From Nymphaea colorata (lineage: Eukaryota; Streptophyta; Magnoliopsida; Nymphaeales; Nymphaeaceae): DNA of 64,000 nt. The stretch covers positions 436,001 through 500,000 of the forward strand of contig NC_045147.1 in the NCBI RefSeq assembly GCF_008831285.2, given 5' to 3'. Below the pieces are notes generated by a model that worked only from the letters and a program-made list of their open reading frames with translations, had not been told where the DNA came from and ran no database searches. A program made the position numbers and the translations under genes. Every line of letters begins with the position of its first letter. Positions within the stretch are counted from its first letter, which is position 1. Positions 1-11,514 of this stretch are shown one piece after another.

Positions 1-775
1 TACAATCAAGTATCTCATCTTTTGCATTTTTTTGGACATTTTTCTTCTTCAAGATCATTTTCATTTACCGACTTCATTAAAACCACAACTTAAGTAATGA
101 GCCAATATTGGATTCATGCTTGATGGTCTACAATCTCAATCCATTTTCAAAAACTTTTCTTTCTTATATATGATAACTACAAAAAGAAAAGCCCAAATGT
201 ATGTTATGGTAGGAATGCCTTAGATGAATGTTGTGGTAGGAATGAGTCATTTTTCTTTCATTCATCTTAGGATCAATGCGTCCATGCATTCAATTCCATT
301 CAATATCACAAATGAGCACAATCACATCTCTAAAAGAACTTAAGCAAGATGAGATGATGCTCTAACTAGGTGGTAATTGAATTAGAACAAAATCTCAAAC
401 CTACTTAAAGTCTTAAGAGAACACTAAAATGACTTCAAAATGATTTCCCAAGCTTTCCAAATGATATCTACAAAAATTTCCCAACTCTAGTTTTCCTCAG
501 AATGTTTCACATTCTCAAGCAATTTTTCAAGAACTTTTTCAAAAAGTTTGAAACATCAAAATTTCAATATTTTTTCACACCGCATATAGAAAATATGTTT
601 AAGCCAAAATGAAGTGCATTAATAATAAACATAGCCCTTGGATTGATTACCCCCAGTAAAGGCGTCGGGAACGATCGATTCTCGTACCGATGGGCGAGTC
701 CCTTTCTTTATCATTTTCTAAACAAAACTTTTCTGGAGCACTCCAAAGCCAACCAAAAATTTGGGGATGCAAACA
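1..775 (-). mobile_element. 5' part of a ~3-kb LTR (family L3k), minus strand
   Basis: Read on the minus strand, this starts at 775 with TGTTTGCATCCCCAAA and continues with the same order of blocks as the complete LTR at 26150-29391: the ttttggttggctttggagtg block, the block around 655-710 (ctcgtaccgatgggcgag), and the block at 85-130 that includes gaccatcaagcatg. It runs off the left edge of the window, so only the first ~0.8 kb of the LTR is seen and no target duplication can be tested. It holds no coding sequence. The match is to other copies in this window; the retrotransposon lineage is not known. Confidence 0.8.
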
Positions 776-2385
776 ATTTTTATTGATGGTAAATTACATT
801 TTTTTATATGCATGATCCACCAATCGTGGGATATAGATCATATATTTGAGAGTTAGCATGGTGATAAGTTACAACAGATATTCCACAAAATATGATGACT
901 GAAATTGATGAAATCAACCTATGTGAATGTTATGCTCATAAATTTAAATTCCTAATAAATATTTGATACTCCCCCTCAAGTTGGTGTGTGTAAATTTGTG
1001 GCACTCGACTAATATATTTTGGAATACATCTCTTCATAGTTGTGAGTGTGTGGATACATGTTGGGGCTAATAATGCCAGGTTGAATCTTCCCTCTCCAAA
1101 ATGAAAATCTAGTTCAATATGTTTAGTGTGTTTGTGCAAAAAAGTGGATTTGCTAAGATGTGAAAAGTTGCTTGATGGTCATAACAAAAATTGTTTGGCT
1201 TGACATGATATAGTCTCAAATCAGTTAACAAGGCTCATAACCAAATAATCTCACAAGCAACTCTAGCCATTGCCTAGTATTCAACTTCACTAGATGATCA
1301 AGCAATAGTGGTTTGTTGGATCTTCATGAGACAGGACTCTTTCTGAGATAAACGATATGCCCATAAATGATATGTCCCTAACTGATTTTTGGCTAAATTG
1401 GACAACTAGCCCAATATGAATAACAATATGGCTTCAACTGACTCTCACTTGAAGGCAAAAGAATATTCTTTTTCCTAATAAAGCTTTCAAATATCTTAAA
1501 ACTTGAAGTGTCGCATCATAATGTGGAAGTCTTAGCAGTTGCATAAATTGGCTAAGAACATGAATTGAATACATAATATCTGGACATGTAATAGCCAAGA
1601 AAATTATATATCCAACTAGACACACACACATACATATATATAGCTGGATATCCTTTAATAAATCCTCATTGCTAGCTTAGGTGCAACTTCTGATCCACAA
1701 GAAAGTCGACAGGCCCCAGATCAGCAATAATCTCTAACGTGTATTTCCTTTTACTCAAGAAGTTTCTAGATGATCCTCTAACAACTTATACTCCTAAAAA
1801 GTACTTAAGATTTCCTAAACCTTTAATATGAAAACGAGAATGTGACAACAATAATATTTTTTCACCATTTTCTGCAATAATAGGGTCATCAATATATACC
1901 AGTATGACAATAAACTTACTCCATGTCTGTCATGTTAATAGAATATAATCAGCAATCAATTGCACAAATCTAGCATCTTTAAAAGTTGTCATGAGCTTGT
2001 AAAACCAGTTGTATAGTGACTGTTTGAGACCATAAAACGATTTATGAAGCCTGCAAACTCTATCTCAAGGATACTTCCCTCATTGAAAAGACTCAGTGGT
2101 AACGCCATATACACGTTTCCATGTTGTTCACCATGGATGAAACCATTGGTAACATCTATCTAATATAAGTACCATCCTAGGATGGAAGGCAGGGCCAGTA
2201 AAGTGCGCATTGTGGGTAACTTTGCAACAGGAGCCAAGGTCTTGAGATAATTGAGCCCATCAACTTGCATGTACGCATTCGCACCTAGTCGGATCTTATA
2301 TCGTCCTATGCTCCCATCTGCACATCTCTTCATCTTGTATATCCATATCCATCCAATAGGCACAATAAGAAAGTATACTATTGGT
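776..2385 (-). mobile_element. Degenerate Ty1/copia element: RT and RNase H half
   Basis: Minus-strand translations in several frames match copia pol. At 2160-2378 is the start of reverse transcriptase (WIYKMKRCADGSIGRYK, then the APVAKLPTMRTLLAL region). At 1434-1631 is the RT/RNase H connection (ITCPDIMYSIHVLSQFM, LRYLK). At about 1090-1139 is the end of RNase H (HKHTKHIELDFHF). A purine tract on the minus strand (rc of 969-980, ctccccctcaag) is a good polypurine tract, so 776-968 is probably a remnant of the 3' LTR lying directly against the L3k LTR. Stops and frame changes are frequent, and gag, protease and integrase are absent. It is dead and probably truncated near 2390. Confidence 0.85.
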
Positions 2386-2390
2386 GACGG

Positions 2391-2782
2391 CTTTTGCCAT
2401 TGCCAAAAGTCTTAACACTGTTTCAAATGTATTAAGACTAAGGCCTTGGTTGGATTGGGAAAAGCATTTCACTAGGGGAAAAACCATTGGGCATTTTTGG
2501 CAGTATTTCAAAAACACCGGCCAATCTCGCTTGTTCAATTTACACCAAAGCTTGTCGTGTGTGTGTGAGTGTGTGTGTGTGTGTGTGTATATATATATGT
2601 ATAATTTCAAATAAAATTAATGAAAAATGGCCTTTTAAATTTACATGCAACATAATATGTCAACCACACTCATGAGTTGCTAAACAAATACAAGAATCTT
2701 GACACATGAATAGGTCTCAAACATGAGCAAGTTTTTTCAAGTTTACTCCTTCACACACACCCAAAATATGTTTTGGATTTAC
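2391..2782. other. Non-coding stretch, repeat-like, with GT/TA microsatellite
   Basis: Bases 2440-2560 (ggccttggttggattggga, then fragments around aaaacaccggccaatctcg) look like the end of a dispersed element, but I see no partner end. A (GT)n tract followed by (AT)n occupies about 2555-2602. The rest, up to the CIPK exon, shows nothing recognisable, including no next kinase exon where one would be expected downstream. Confidence 0.5.
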
Positions 2783-2890
2783 CTTCAAATCCTTGTGGGA
2801 TACGCCTCTGATGTGAAAATGATCAACATCATTGATGAGCCGCTGGAAGTACCTCTTTGCTTCATCCTCCTCAAGTCTCCCATGTTTAGC
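2783..2890 (-). pseudogene. Isolated exon of a CBL-interacting protein kinase (CIPK/SnRK3)
   Basis: The minus strand gives exactly 36 codons with no stop, beginning AKHGRLEEDEAKRYFQ and ending FHIRGVSHKDLK. This is kinase subdomain VIa to the catalytic loop of the CIPK family, whose usual form is GRL-EDEARKYFQQL then RGVYHRDLK. The exon is flanked by an acceptor (ttttag, rc of 2891-2896) and a donor (gtaaat, rc of 2777-2782). Its length of 108 bp and its phase fit the intron-rich CIPK clade, where an intron follows HRDLK. The catalytic HRD reads HKD. I could not find neighbouring exons (N-lobe to the right, PENLLLD exon to the left), so this is probably a gene fragment. A working gene with very long introns is less likely because a copia remnant begins about 400 bp downstream. 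Confidence 0.75.
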
Positions 2891-3194
2891 CTAAAACCGA
2901 TCAACTCATGATCAATTTTGATAAATTACTAAAGCTTAAAGCATCTCTCTCTCTCTCTCTCTCTCTGACCTGAAACTAAGCATGTATTACAGCAGAAAAT
3001 GATGGAGTGTTCCCAAAAGTTTGCTAGATTACAGCAGAAAAAAAAATTTAATAGATGAAGATAGACTATGGAAAATCATCAACCTTATGGAAGGTGCTCA
3101 TTTAGTTTACATAATAAGTACCTTTGGAACTTGTTGATTGCCTGATGACCAAAATCAAGCGTACAAAAAATAGCTCCTATTTGTTTCTTTACAA

Positions 3195-3854
3195 GTAGGC
3201 CTGGGCGTCGGGCCCGATAGGGTGGCCCGGCTCGGCCCGACTCCCGCCCTCGGGCGGTCGGGCGGCCTCCGGCGCTTGCTCCCCTCCCTCTCTCTTCCCG
3301 TCTCCCTCTCCCTCTCCCTCTTTGCTCCCTCTCCCTTCCCGTCTCCCTCAACCCTCTCCCTCTGCTCCCTCTCCCTCTCTGCTCCCTCTCCCTCTCCGCC
3401 TCCGTCCCCCGCTCGCTCCCCTCCCTCTCCGCTCCCCCTCTCCCTTCCCGTTTCCCTCTCCCTCTCCGTCTCTGCTCCCTCTCCCTTTTCCCTCTCCCTC
3501 TCCGCCTCCGTCCCCCACTCGCTCCCCTCCCTCTCTGCTCCCCCTCTCTGCTCCCCCTCTCCCTCTCCCTTCCCGTCTCCCTATCCCTCTCCCTCTCTGC
3601 TCCCTATCCCTCTCTGGTTCCCTCTCCCTCCTCCTCTCCCGGTCTGCTCCTCCTCTCCCTGTCCGCTCCCCCTCTCCCTTCCCGTCTCCCTCTCCTCCCT
3701 CTCCGCTCTCCCTCCTTCTCTCCCTCTCCGGCTCTCCCTTCCCGTCTCGTCTCCGTCTTCGCGGCGGGCCGGGCCTGACTTTTGGTGGCCCGGTACCCGG
3801 CCCGGCAATATTATCGGGCCGGGCCAGCCCGGCCCGGCACAATGCCCACCCCTA
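3195..3854. mobile_element. GC-rich hAT-like non-autonomous element, copy 1
   Basis: Ends are TAGGCCTGGGCGTCGGG on the left and GCCCACCCCTA on the right (imperfect terminal inverted repeat). It is flanked by a perfect 8-bp direct repeat tttacaag (3187-3194 and 3855-3862), as hAT transposition leaves. The subterminal DNA is packed with GGGCC/GGCCC words on both sides. The interior (about 3285-3750) is almost pure ctccctctcc pyrimidine repeats on the plus strand, which creates long but meaningless open frames. The second copy at 58612-59345 shares the ends and the internal right-hand block with ggcccggcaatatta. No transposase is present. Confidence 0.85.
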
Positions 3855-6415
3855 TTTACAAGTCAAAGCACTATCACATGCAAAACATTCACAATGACTC
3901 TCATTCACCTTGAAAGGTTGCATAGTTCCCTCATAGAGTGTAAGAGTTCTTCAAAATTTGGATCACATTAAGCAAATGCTCGATTACATCACTTGCAGCC
4001 TCATTGAGAAAAGCAGTACAACAGATAATAACAATTGAGAAGATAACTCATTCTGTAAACATGCAAGTTTACCACTCTAAGATGGTCATTAGTAGCAAAC
4101 TTATGAAAGCATGAGGCCTGAAAACAAACAAATGAAATAAAATTTTTGAGTACATTTTGTAGTATGTCCAAAAAAATACGTAAAGTTTCCCTAAAAAGAA
4201 TCTAAGTGTCAGGAAAGAAAGGAAATTAGAAGTTTCTCTAGAAAAAAGGTATGGAGCATCTCTCTCTCTATCTGACCTGAAACTAAGCATGCTTTTTCTA
4301 TGCCTGTTTTGGGGAAGTATTGTGACAATATATTGGATATAGGAAGATTAGCTGATCCAAGCCAATCAAGCCTTAGCCTGGTTCACTAAAACTTAAAGTT
4401 AGGTCTAAACTCACCCTTCTAATAAATAAATGAGTTTAAATTGAGGTATTTTCTAGTCATTTACAGAATATCTACAAATGGCTTGACCATTTTCTCTAAA
4501 TCAGCAGCATTGTAGCAATCATATGTTCGGCAAATATTACTAACTATTGCACAATCAAAAGATAAGAATGCAACCATGGTCATTCTTAAGCACATTCTCC
4601 AATAAATCTCAGGCTTTATTTTAAATCACTTGTTCCTCTATATATGTCTCTAGTCTTGGAGCAACAAGGCTGAGACATTCTTCTTCAGCCAACTACGAAC
4701 AGCTACATGGACCTCTTGTTAGTAATGCTTTCATGAGAATAGGTTACTGCAAGAACAACATAATGCTCCAATGCTTAGCTTGGAACAAGTGATTTCAAGT
4801 CCACATGAGATAGAAATAAAAATTTCTAAAGAAAATGAAAGCAAAGCTAATATTACCTTTTTGAAAGCATGTAGTATAAGCAATGACACTTTATACATGA
4901 CAATGCTTCATGTATATTGTTGGTTCAATCTCATTGTACTGCAAGACTCCAACTTCTCTAGTGTAAGAATAAGAAGCTTTGTATCATGCTTTTATGAAGC
5001 AAAATATGGAATGAACTAAATAAATCAGTATTGTGTACATGTACAACAAGTTGCCTGAAAAAGAGAAAAGAGGCTATTTAATGGTTGTCTTGGATACATT
5101 CTTCATCTTGGATATTAAGCAGCTCTATGCATTTGGAACCAGTTCCTTTCAATTGTTCAACATAAAAAAGAAAAGAGGCTATTCGTAGGCTTTTCTACTA
5201 TGAAAATATAAGAGTATATGAGGGACCATTTGATTGTCCAAATTAATCTAAAACATTCACAAATACTACAATACATTACTGAACTTGTGATACTATAATG
5301 CTAAAAACAGTCAACGTAAGCAAGATTGACATTTTTCTACACTATGTATTTGCTATTGTTGACCCTCTGAGGATTTTTCCTAAAATTTACTTGATTGCAA
5401 AGGTTTCAGATTGATTTTTATTTTAAATTTGCAGCGCAAGTAAAAATAATGCTCATAGAGAGTTCAGCTTGTGGGCTGTTCCAAGTGGAGAGTTTACCTG
5501 GAAGTAAAGTGCATGTAATCTTTGCCAAAAAGGTGAATCATATGGGGGCAGGTGGACTTCTACTTTTTTCATCAGAGTAAACATGGAGAAAAAATAAGAT
5601 GCATTAAATATTAAGCTCGAAAGGAAAATACCTCTTTTTTGGCATTTGTTTCACTTAGCTCAAAAGAAACTAATTTTCCAACAAAATAATAGACTTTGAT
5701 TGTACAACAGGTGAAACTGAATAAAACATCAACAATCGTAAGTTGATATGCCATGATCAGATTGTTACACACTGGAGGTTTAGTAGACAATCATGGATGA
5801 AGATAGAAATTTCATCCAGGACCCAGTGGTTTTCCTGACTAGTTCTATCAGGACAACTCAGACATGGTAAAAGAAGACAAGTCTAAGGTGATTTAGGAGT
5901 CTAAATACACAATGATGGTGCAAAAAGCATCTCTAGCTACAAGCCTATCTCACTATGCAATAACACTTTCAAATTTATCACAGTTTAATTAATAAAAAAT
6001 TCTTATCATATGGAGAGAGAAAATGAGGGAGAGAACGTTTCTGATCAATGTCTCAAAGGTTCTTATCATCAACAATAAGGTAAAGTAGATACAAAGATAT
6101 GGCCTACTTATATACAACAATAAGTAACATGCTTGTAGATAAGTACCTAGATGTTTGATACTAGAATTGGAGGAATGTTTTCAAATGAACTCAAGTTTGG
6201 GAGATTGACAAAAAGATCAATATATTCATTTTTTCTTTGACACAAGAAAACTTCAACTTCAAAAGGGTAAAATGCTGCATAATTTGGAGAAAAAATTCTT
6301 TCTTTTTATCCTCGACAAAGTCAAGAAAGATGTTAGCCTTTTGAAACAAAGGCTTGTACAGGCTCTTCACTACATTTCATTTAAACATGAGCTAGTATTA
6401 ACAAAGCCATGTAGG
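3855..6415. other. AT-rich non-coding DNA, nothing recognised
   Basis: I saw no convincing exon, RNA gene or element end here. Short frames (for example plus-strand 4771-5019) have no recognisable motif. Because the CIPK exon lies nearby on the minus strand I looked for other kinase motifs (glycine loop, IKREI helix, GGELFDKI) and did not find them. CT-rich patches occur near 4260. Confidence 0.5.
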
Positions 6416-6835
6416 AGTAGAATTTCAACAATGTACCTAAAATAATTCATGTCTCGAACCTTAAAGTTCTAGGTTCTAGTTGAAACCAGCAACTTGACCT
6501 TCCTTTCTCTAGTAGACAAATGAATTAAGAACCAGCTATTGGCCTCTGTATAAAACTCTTCAAAGAAAATGAAAATAGAAATGTCAAGTAAAGATTTAAA
6601 AATTAGGCCATATACTCATTTGAGTAGAAATTTCAATAATGTACCTGAAATAATTCTCTCCTTAACCCTTGAAAATTATGGGTTCTATCTGAGACCAGCA
6701 ATTTGACGTTCCTTTATCTAGTAGAAAAAATAGATGTTGGGAACAAGCTATTGGCCTTTGCTTAAAACTCTTAGAAGGAACTGAAAATAGAAATATTGAG
6801 TCAAGATTTAAAAATTATAGACCCATATTTCCACT
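6416..6835. repeat. Two-unit tandem duplication, period ~208 bp
   Basis: The unit starting agtagaatttcaacaatgta at 6416 recurs, diverged, from 6624 (agtagaaatttcaataatgt). Matching blocks follow in the same order: ccagcaacttgaccttcctt, ctattggcct, actctt, gaaaatagaaat, agatttaaaaatta. Small indels and many substitutions indicate an old duplication. No coding potential is visible. Confidence 0.8.
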
Positions 6836-7130
6836 CTGAAGTATGTAAGGAAATAATTATTGTGATAACTTTACAATAACAAGTTGTTGCAGAGATCTAC
6901 TAGAAAGAAAAGAAGAAAGTTTCCTTTTCATTTAGAATTCCCCAGGAAATTAAATGGACAAACCAAAATCACAAGAGAACAAGAAGAAGAGAAGTACCAA
7001 AATGAAAAAAGAAAGGCGATGACAAAAAGGAAACAAAGGTGAGGATGATCAATTCCGTACCCAAATCATAGCCTTGGTGCCCTTCCATGGTTTGGGTTCA
7101 CTGCTCTCAAGGGCTTCATAAAGATCTGTG

Positions 7131-7204
<74 letters not shown>

Positions 7205-7209
7205 CTTTC
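7131..7209. repeat. (CT)n microsatellite
   Basis: Nearly uninterrupted CT repeats, with TTT interruptions near 7145 and 7198-7208. On the minus strand this gives a spurious Arg-Glu repeat frame. Confidence 0.95.
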
Positions 7210-7885
7210 CCACCGATCAACTAATGATAGTCTCTCTAATTGCCAAGACACCTAATGTGTCTTTTTAACTAGACAAAAAACAAAAATCCATAAGAAATGT
7301 TTATGATTTTACAACTTGACCAACTTGCTCACACTAATCATCCCACACTTTACACTTGCAGTGTTTTCACCAGTAGTGCCCATTTCCTTATGTGTCATTT
7401 CCTAGGCATATGCACAATCTTGCATAGCTTGACGCTGACTGCTTCTACACAAACAACAAGCCAGATTCCAAGCTTCTTTGGCTCCAAAACGAGTCCACTT
7501 GAAGGAAGATTGGCATAATCTAGAAGTTGAGCAAACAATATCTGCAGGACTGATGATTCTCTCTCTCAATCACCACAAGAAATACATAAATTGTGAACAG
7601 TAGCTCTAAATGATGACTCCCTCTCATGCATGATTGAAACACTCTCTCGTCTGCGATTTGGAAGAGAACCTTCCGCTCTCTCTCTCTATTCCTCTATGTT
7701 ATGGCTGAAATATTTAGGTATGCTGATATAATACTCCTGCTTGAAAAAAAATACTGCGTTGCAGGTATGTTAAAAAAACAAGTTTCATGTGATAGGATTT
7801 CACAACCTCACTTGAACTTCACTAACTTTCATTCCCAATAGTTGTTGTTGTAAGCATCTTTTGTTGTGGATATTGCATATTGTTG
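7210..7885. other. Non-coding flank, nothing recognised
   Basis: Contains scattered CT-rich patches (about 7555-7565 and 7675-7690). No gene, RNA or element terminus was recognised before the copia remnant that begins near 7890. Confidence 0.45.
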
Positions 7886-7889
7886 TAGT

Positions 7890-9035
7890 GAGGATGTTTG
7901 AGGGGAGGTAAAGTACTAATAGACTAATTGTTGTTTTGTTCAAGAGCACAAATCTCCTTAGCCATAGCATCTCACCAATGCTGGTGCTTTACTAATTTTA
8001 CATACGTGCAAGGTTCAACATCACTCATAAGAGAGGTTAAGAGGGCAAAATGAGATTTAGAAAATGGTAAGACATCGGGTACCTGAAGAAGGCTATGTGG
8101 AAGAAGATACCTTAGCAACTGATGAGAAACCATTATGTTAGAGTAGACATCATCTCTTAGGTATGATGCTCATGCCAAGTTCAACTAGATCTTTTTAGAG
8201 CAAGTGAGAACAGGTTATTTTGAGAGTTTGGATCAGATTGGTTGATTTGGATCATGGAGCTTTCATGTTGGATTTCAGTAGGTTCAACAAATGATATGGG
8301 TGACATTGGAGGAGATTCTAGTGAGATGTTGGCACACTTGGTGACACAATTTCCTCATCCATATGGTCATCTTGTGGATTTGATAAATCTGATGAGCTTT
8401 GAAAACGATTATGATTTTATGCTTGGAAAGGAATTTGACCATCATACATCCCAGGGACCATCGAACCGGATCACTGCACCCCCGCTGGACCATCCGGCTT
8501 CTAGGCCGGCCAAGGGTGTGTTAGCACATCAAGCTCCGCCAGCAGCACATGTGTCAGCAGGGCCTCAAACCACTTTTCAAAATCCCCTCGACCCCCACCG
8601 TGCTTGTAAAAGTTTGCTTATACTCCAGATCATAAACTGATTGCCCTTGTTGGTTGAAAGGATATCCAACAAAGCCACATTTATGGGTTCTCGAGGTAAA
8701 CTTTTCTTGATGTGCTTTCAAAATATTGACGTAACACAAGCATCCAAAAACCAGAAGATCATCATACTTGGGTTTTTTTTTATTGTAAAGAAATCCAAAC
8801 AGAGACTTGTTTTCTAAAATGGTAGAAGGCATTCAATTGTTAAAAAAGGTTGCCGTTAAAATACAATCCCTCCAAAAAGAAATTGGCAAGTTCGCATGAA
8901 ATCTAAGCCCTCAAAACAACTCAAGGAGATGATGCTGCTTTTCTTGACACACCTATTTTGTTGAGGGGTTCCAACATAGGTTCATCGATCGTTCAATTCC
9001 CAAACCAGCATTATCAAGTTCTCATTATCAAGTGT
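7890..9035 (-). mobile_element. Degenerate Ty1/copia fragment: integrase C-terminus to start of RT
   Basis: Minus-strand, frame-shifted matches follow copia order. At about 8880-9030 is the end of the integrase core (region of HHLLEL then ANLPISFW). At 8554-8832 is the integrase C-terminal region (LVFGCLCYVNILKAHQEKF, then KCGFVGYPF and VYDLE). About 8250-8550 is the variable linker. At about 7900-8130 is the segment just before reverse transcriptase (HFALLTSLMSD, then DAMAKEICALEQNN). The RT catalytic part is missing. It abuts a plus-strand copia gag at about 9045, so the two pieces are head to head and cannot be one element. Confidence 0.8.
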
Positions 9036-9044
9036 GGGTTTGTT

Positions 9045-10740
9045 GGAGTAATATGATGCATTCATGGCTGATCTACTCGTTGTCCAAAGAGAAGACCCAT
9101 AGTGTCATATATGCAACTCAAGCCTCAAAGTCAAGACAAATTTGAAGGGTCATTTTTCTCAAGGTAATTTTGCTCAAGTTTATTAGTTTAAAGATTATTT
9201 CAGATTTACGCAAAGAGAAAACTCTATAGCTGCTTATTTTACTCGCTTGAAAAAAATTATGGAATGCACTTGCTTCCTACTCTATTGTTCCTGTGTGTAC
9301 TTGTGGTGCTTTCAAAGAATTTAATTATTGTCAAGATCATGAGAAAGCATATCAGTTCTTAATGGGTCTTAATAAATCATTCAGTAGCATTCAAAGCCAG
9401 TTCCTTACCATGGAGCTTCTGCCTAATATTAAAAAAGTCTATTCTATGGTGCTCCAAAAGGAAACTCAACATCTCCTCACTCCTTAGTAGTCTATTACTA
9501 ACAATGTTACATTTGCAGCCAAGGTGTAGTCGAATTTTTATCACAAAAAGTCTAGCCCAAAGGTCCAATCGCTAATAAGAATCAACCTTACCTGAAATGT
9601 GATCATTATTGTATTACTGGGCACACCAAGTCACGTTGCTATTCCCTTAATGGCTATGTATCCGCCAAATCATCCAAAAGTAGGCACTGGTTCCAATAGC
9701 ATTAAATGTAAAATAGATTGGGAAGGTGGGTCGTCAGCTAATGCAGCAAAGCCAACTCTAATCCATCGCAGCTAATGGAGGATCAACTTAATCAATTGAC
9801 ATCTTGGTTAAATGCTGAGGCTAAACCTGTTGCCGCTAATCCTGTAGGTAAACACTTACTCAATTTCCATTTTTTTTCTTTACCTTGGGTGATTGGTATA
9901 GGGGTGTCAGATCATGTGCCCCCAAATTTGTTTTACTTTTTGATGTCAAAACTCTACCCAAACCATGTATAATTAAACTTCCTAATGGTCATCAAATGAC
10001 CATGTCTCATGTAGGGGTCGCCCCAGCTCTAACCTAATATCATTATCATTGATGTTTTTACATACTAGGATTCAAATATAATCTATTATACATTCCAAAA
10101 CTCACCTATTTATCTCATTGTGTTGTTTTCCTCTCATCTTGTTCTGTTTTTCAAGACTGTTTGTCAAAGACAACGATCAGAGTGTGTAGCTTGAGTGGCA
10201 AATTATGCCATCTCATGCTTTCTTCAGTTTCACGTGCTTTGTCTACTGTCCATGTCAACAAAGCTCTTATTTGGCATATGAGATTTGGTCATCCATTGTT
10301 TAATATGAATGTTTCTTTGAATAATGATATTGTTAGTTCCAAACACGCCTTTCTTTGTGATGTGTGTCATAGATCTAAATTTACTAGCTTGCCTTTTCTT
10401 GTTAGTAAAAGTAGAGCAAGTCAGCCCTTTGCTTTGATTCATTGTGATATTTGGGGGGAATATGTTACAACCTTAGATGTATTTTTCATTATTCAAACAA
10501 CTAAATTTGTTACAATCTTACCATAACAAACAACTAAATTTGTTCTACATGGGTTCGCTTGATGAGATTTAAATGTGGAACATTTGCTTGATTGGACTGA
10601 TTTTGTGCTATTGTGTTTAATCAATTTGGTACTCATGTTTGATGTGTTCAAAGTGATAATGGTGCTGAATTTAAAGCAATCAATGAAAGAATTTTTTTCA
10701 TTGTCATGGAATCAATCAATTATCTGGGCATCCTGCCCAA
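9045..10740 (+). mobile_element. Degenerate Ty1/copia fragment: gag, protease, start of integrase
   Basis: Plus strand, several frames. Gag core at about 9240-9487 (TCGAFKEFNY, then AYQFLMGLNKSFSSI and PNIKKVYSMVLQKETQ, typical of the UBN2-type gag of copia). Zinc knuckle near 9597-9650 (CDHYCITGHTKSRC). Protease near 9885-9930, with the family WVIDTGASDHVCPN site now reading VIGIGVSDHVPPN, so the active Asp is lost. Gag-pre-integrase at about 10240-10400 (LIWHMRFGHPLFNMN, then FLCDVCHRSK). Integrase start at 10400-10490 (FALIHCDIWGEY). Integrase traces (SDNGAEFKAINE) extend to about 10690. RT is absent and stops are frequent. Confidence 0.85.
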
Positions 10741-10744
10741 TTTG

Positions 10745-11095
10745 AGTTAGAGAATATTAGGTTATATCCTTTAGAAAAGATGAGTCCCATATTTATCATG
10801 CCTTTAAGCTATTTTAGTATTCTTTTCACATGAGCCCAATGTCATAGGTAGGTTGCATAAACTGACAGGTTTGTTTACAGTATAAGTGGCATCAAGCCTT
10901 CTAGACAAGATGTATTGGAGATCCCCAACTATATTCCTATACAAAGTAACATCTTTGAATATGTCCCTTTGGTATTTAGACAAATTCACATGTGAAACTG
11001 CATGGGTGCTCATTGCATTTGCAAAACTAAGCTGACTTTTCAAGATCAAATCCTATATGTATTTTTCTGGAGATAAAACAATGCAGTTATTTCCA
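10745..11095 (-). mobile_element. Degenerate Ty1/copia fragment: RT to RNase H connection
   Basis: Minus-strand frame at 10804-11049 reads NAMSTHAVSH, DVTLYRNIVGDLQYI, then LDATYTVNKPVSL. These match the segment after the copia RT catalytic core (usual pattern DVTLYRSIVGALQYLTLTRPDI...AVNKVCQ). It lies tail-to-tail with the plus-strand copia piece on its left, so it comes from a different insertion or a rearrangement. Confidence 0.75.
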
Positions 11096-11238
11096 TAAGT
11101 CACTTTAATTATCAAAAAGTAATTTAAAATTCTCAAGTTCTTAATATAGAAACTTGAGAAAAGATTAAAATGAGATTTGATATAGCTTCTTGCTACTCCC
11201 CATAACTCTAATATCATCACAATAAACTAGTACCAATA

Positions 11239-11310
11239 GTCTGATTACCCTTAGTAAAGGCCCCATGAATGGTCAGATCTCATGGAGAAAGGACAAGTCC
11301 CATCTCCCTT
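11239..11310 (-). mobile_element. Small fragment of the L3k LTR family
   Basis: The run ctgattacccttagtaaagg followed by gatctcatggagaaaggac corresponds, diverged, to the block at 641-710 of the first LTR fragment (gattacccccagtaaaggcg, then ctcgtaccgatgggcgagtc). Only about 70 bp is alignable by eye. Confidence 0.5.
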
Positions 11311-11514
11311 ATGGTCCCGCATTTTGAAAACAAATTAAGGCAACTTAAATCTTTTCTAACTATTTTAAACTCCCATATGCATGTAATACGAATACTTCCA
11401 TTGCAAGTAAAAGGAGAGGTCAATTTCTGCAGGCCAATAATCAACATTAGTTTCCTTATCAGACAAAATAACACTCAACGGGTACAATTTAATTGCCTTT
11501 GAATGCAAAAGAGC

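Noticed and set aside
3222-3971. Long plus-strand open frame (249 codons, Ser/Pro/Leu-rich) and its minus-strand partner
   Set aside because: It is the translation of ctccctctcc repeats inside the GC-rich hAT-like element, with no domain or codon-like structure. The element ends and target duplication explain the sequence.
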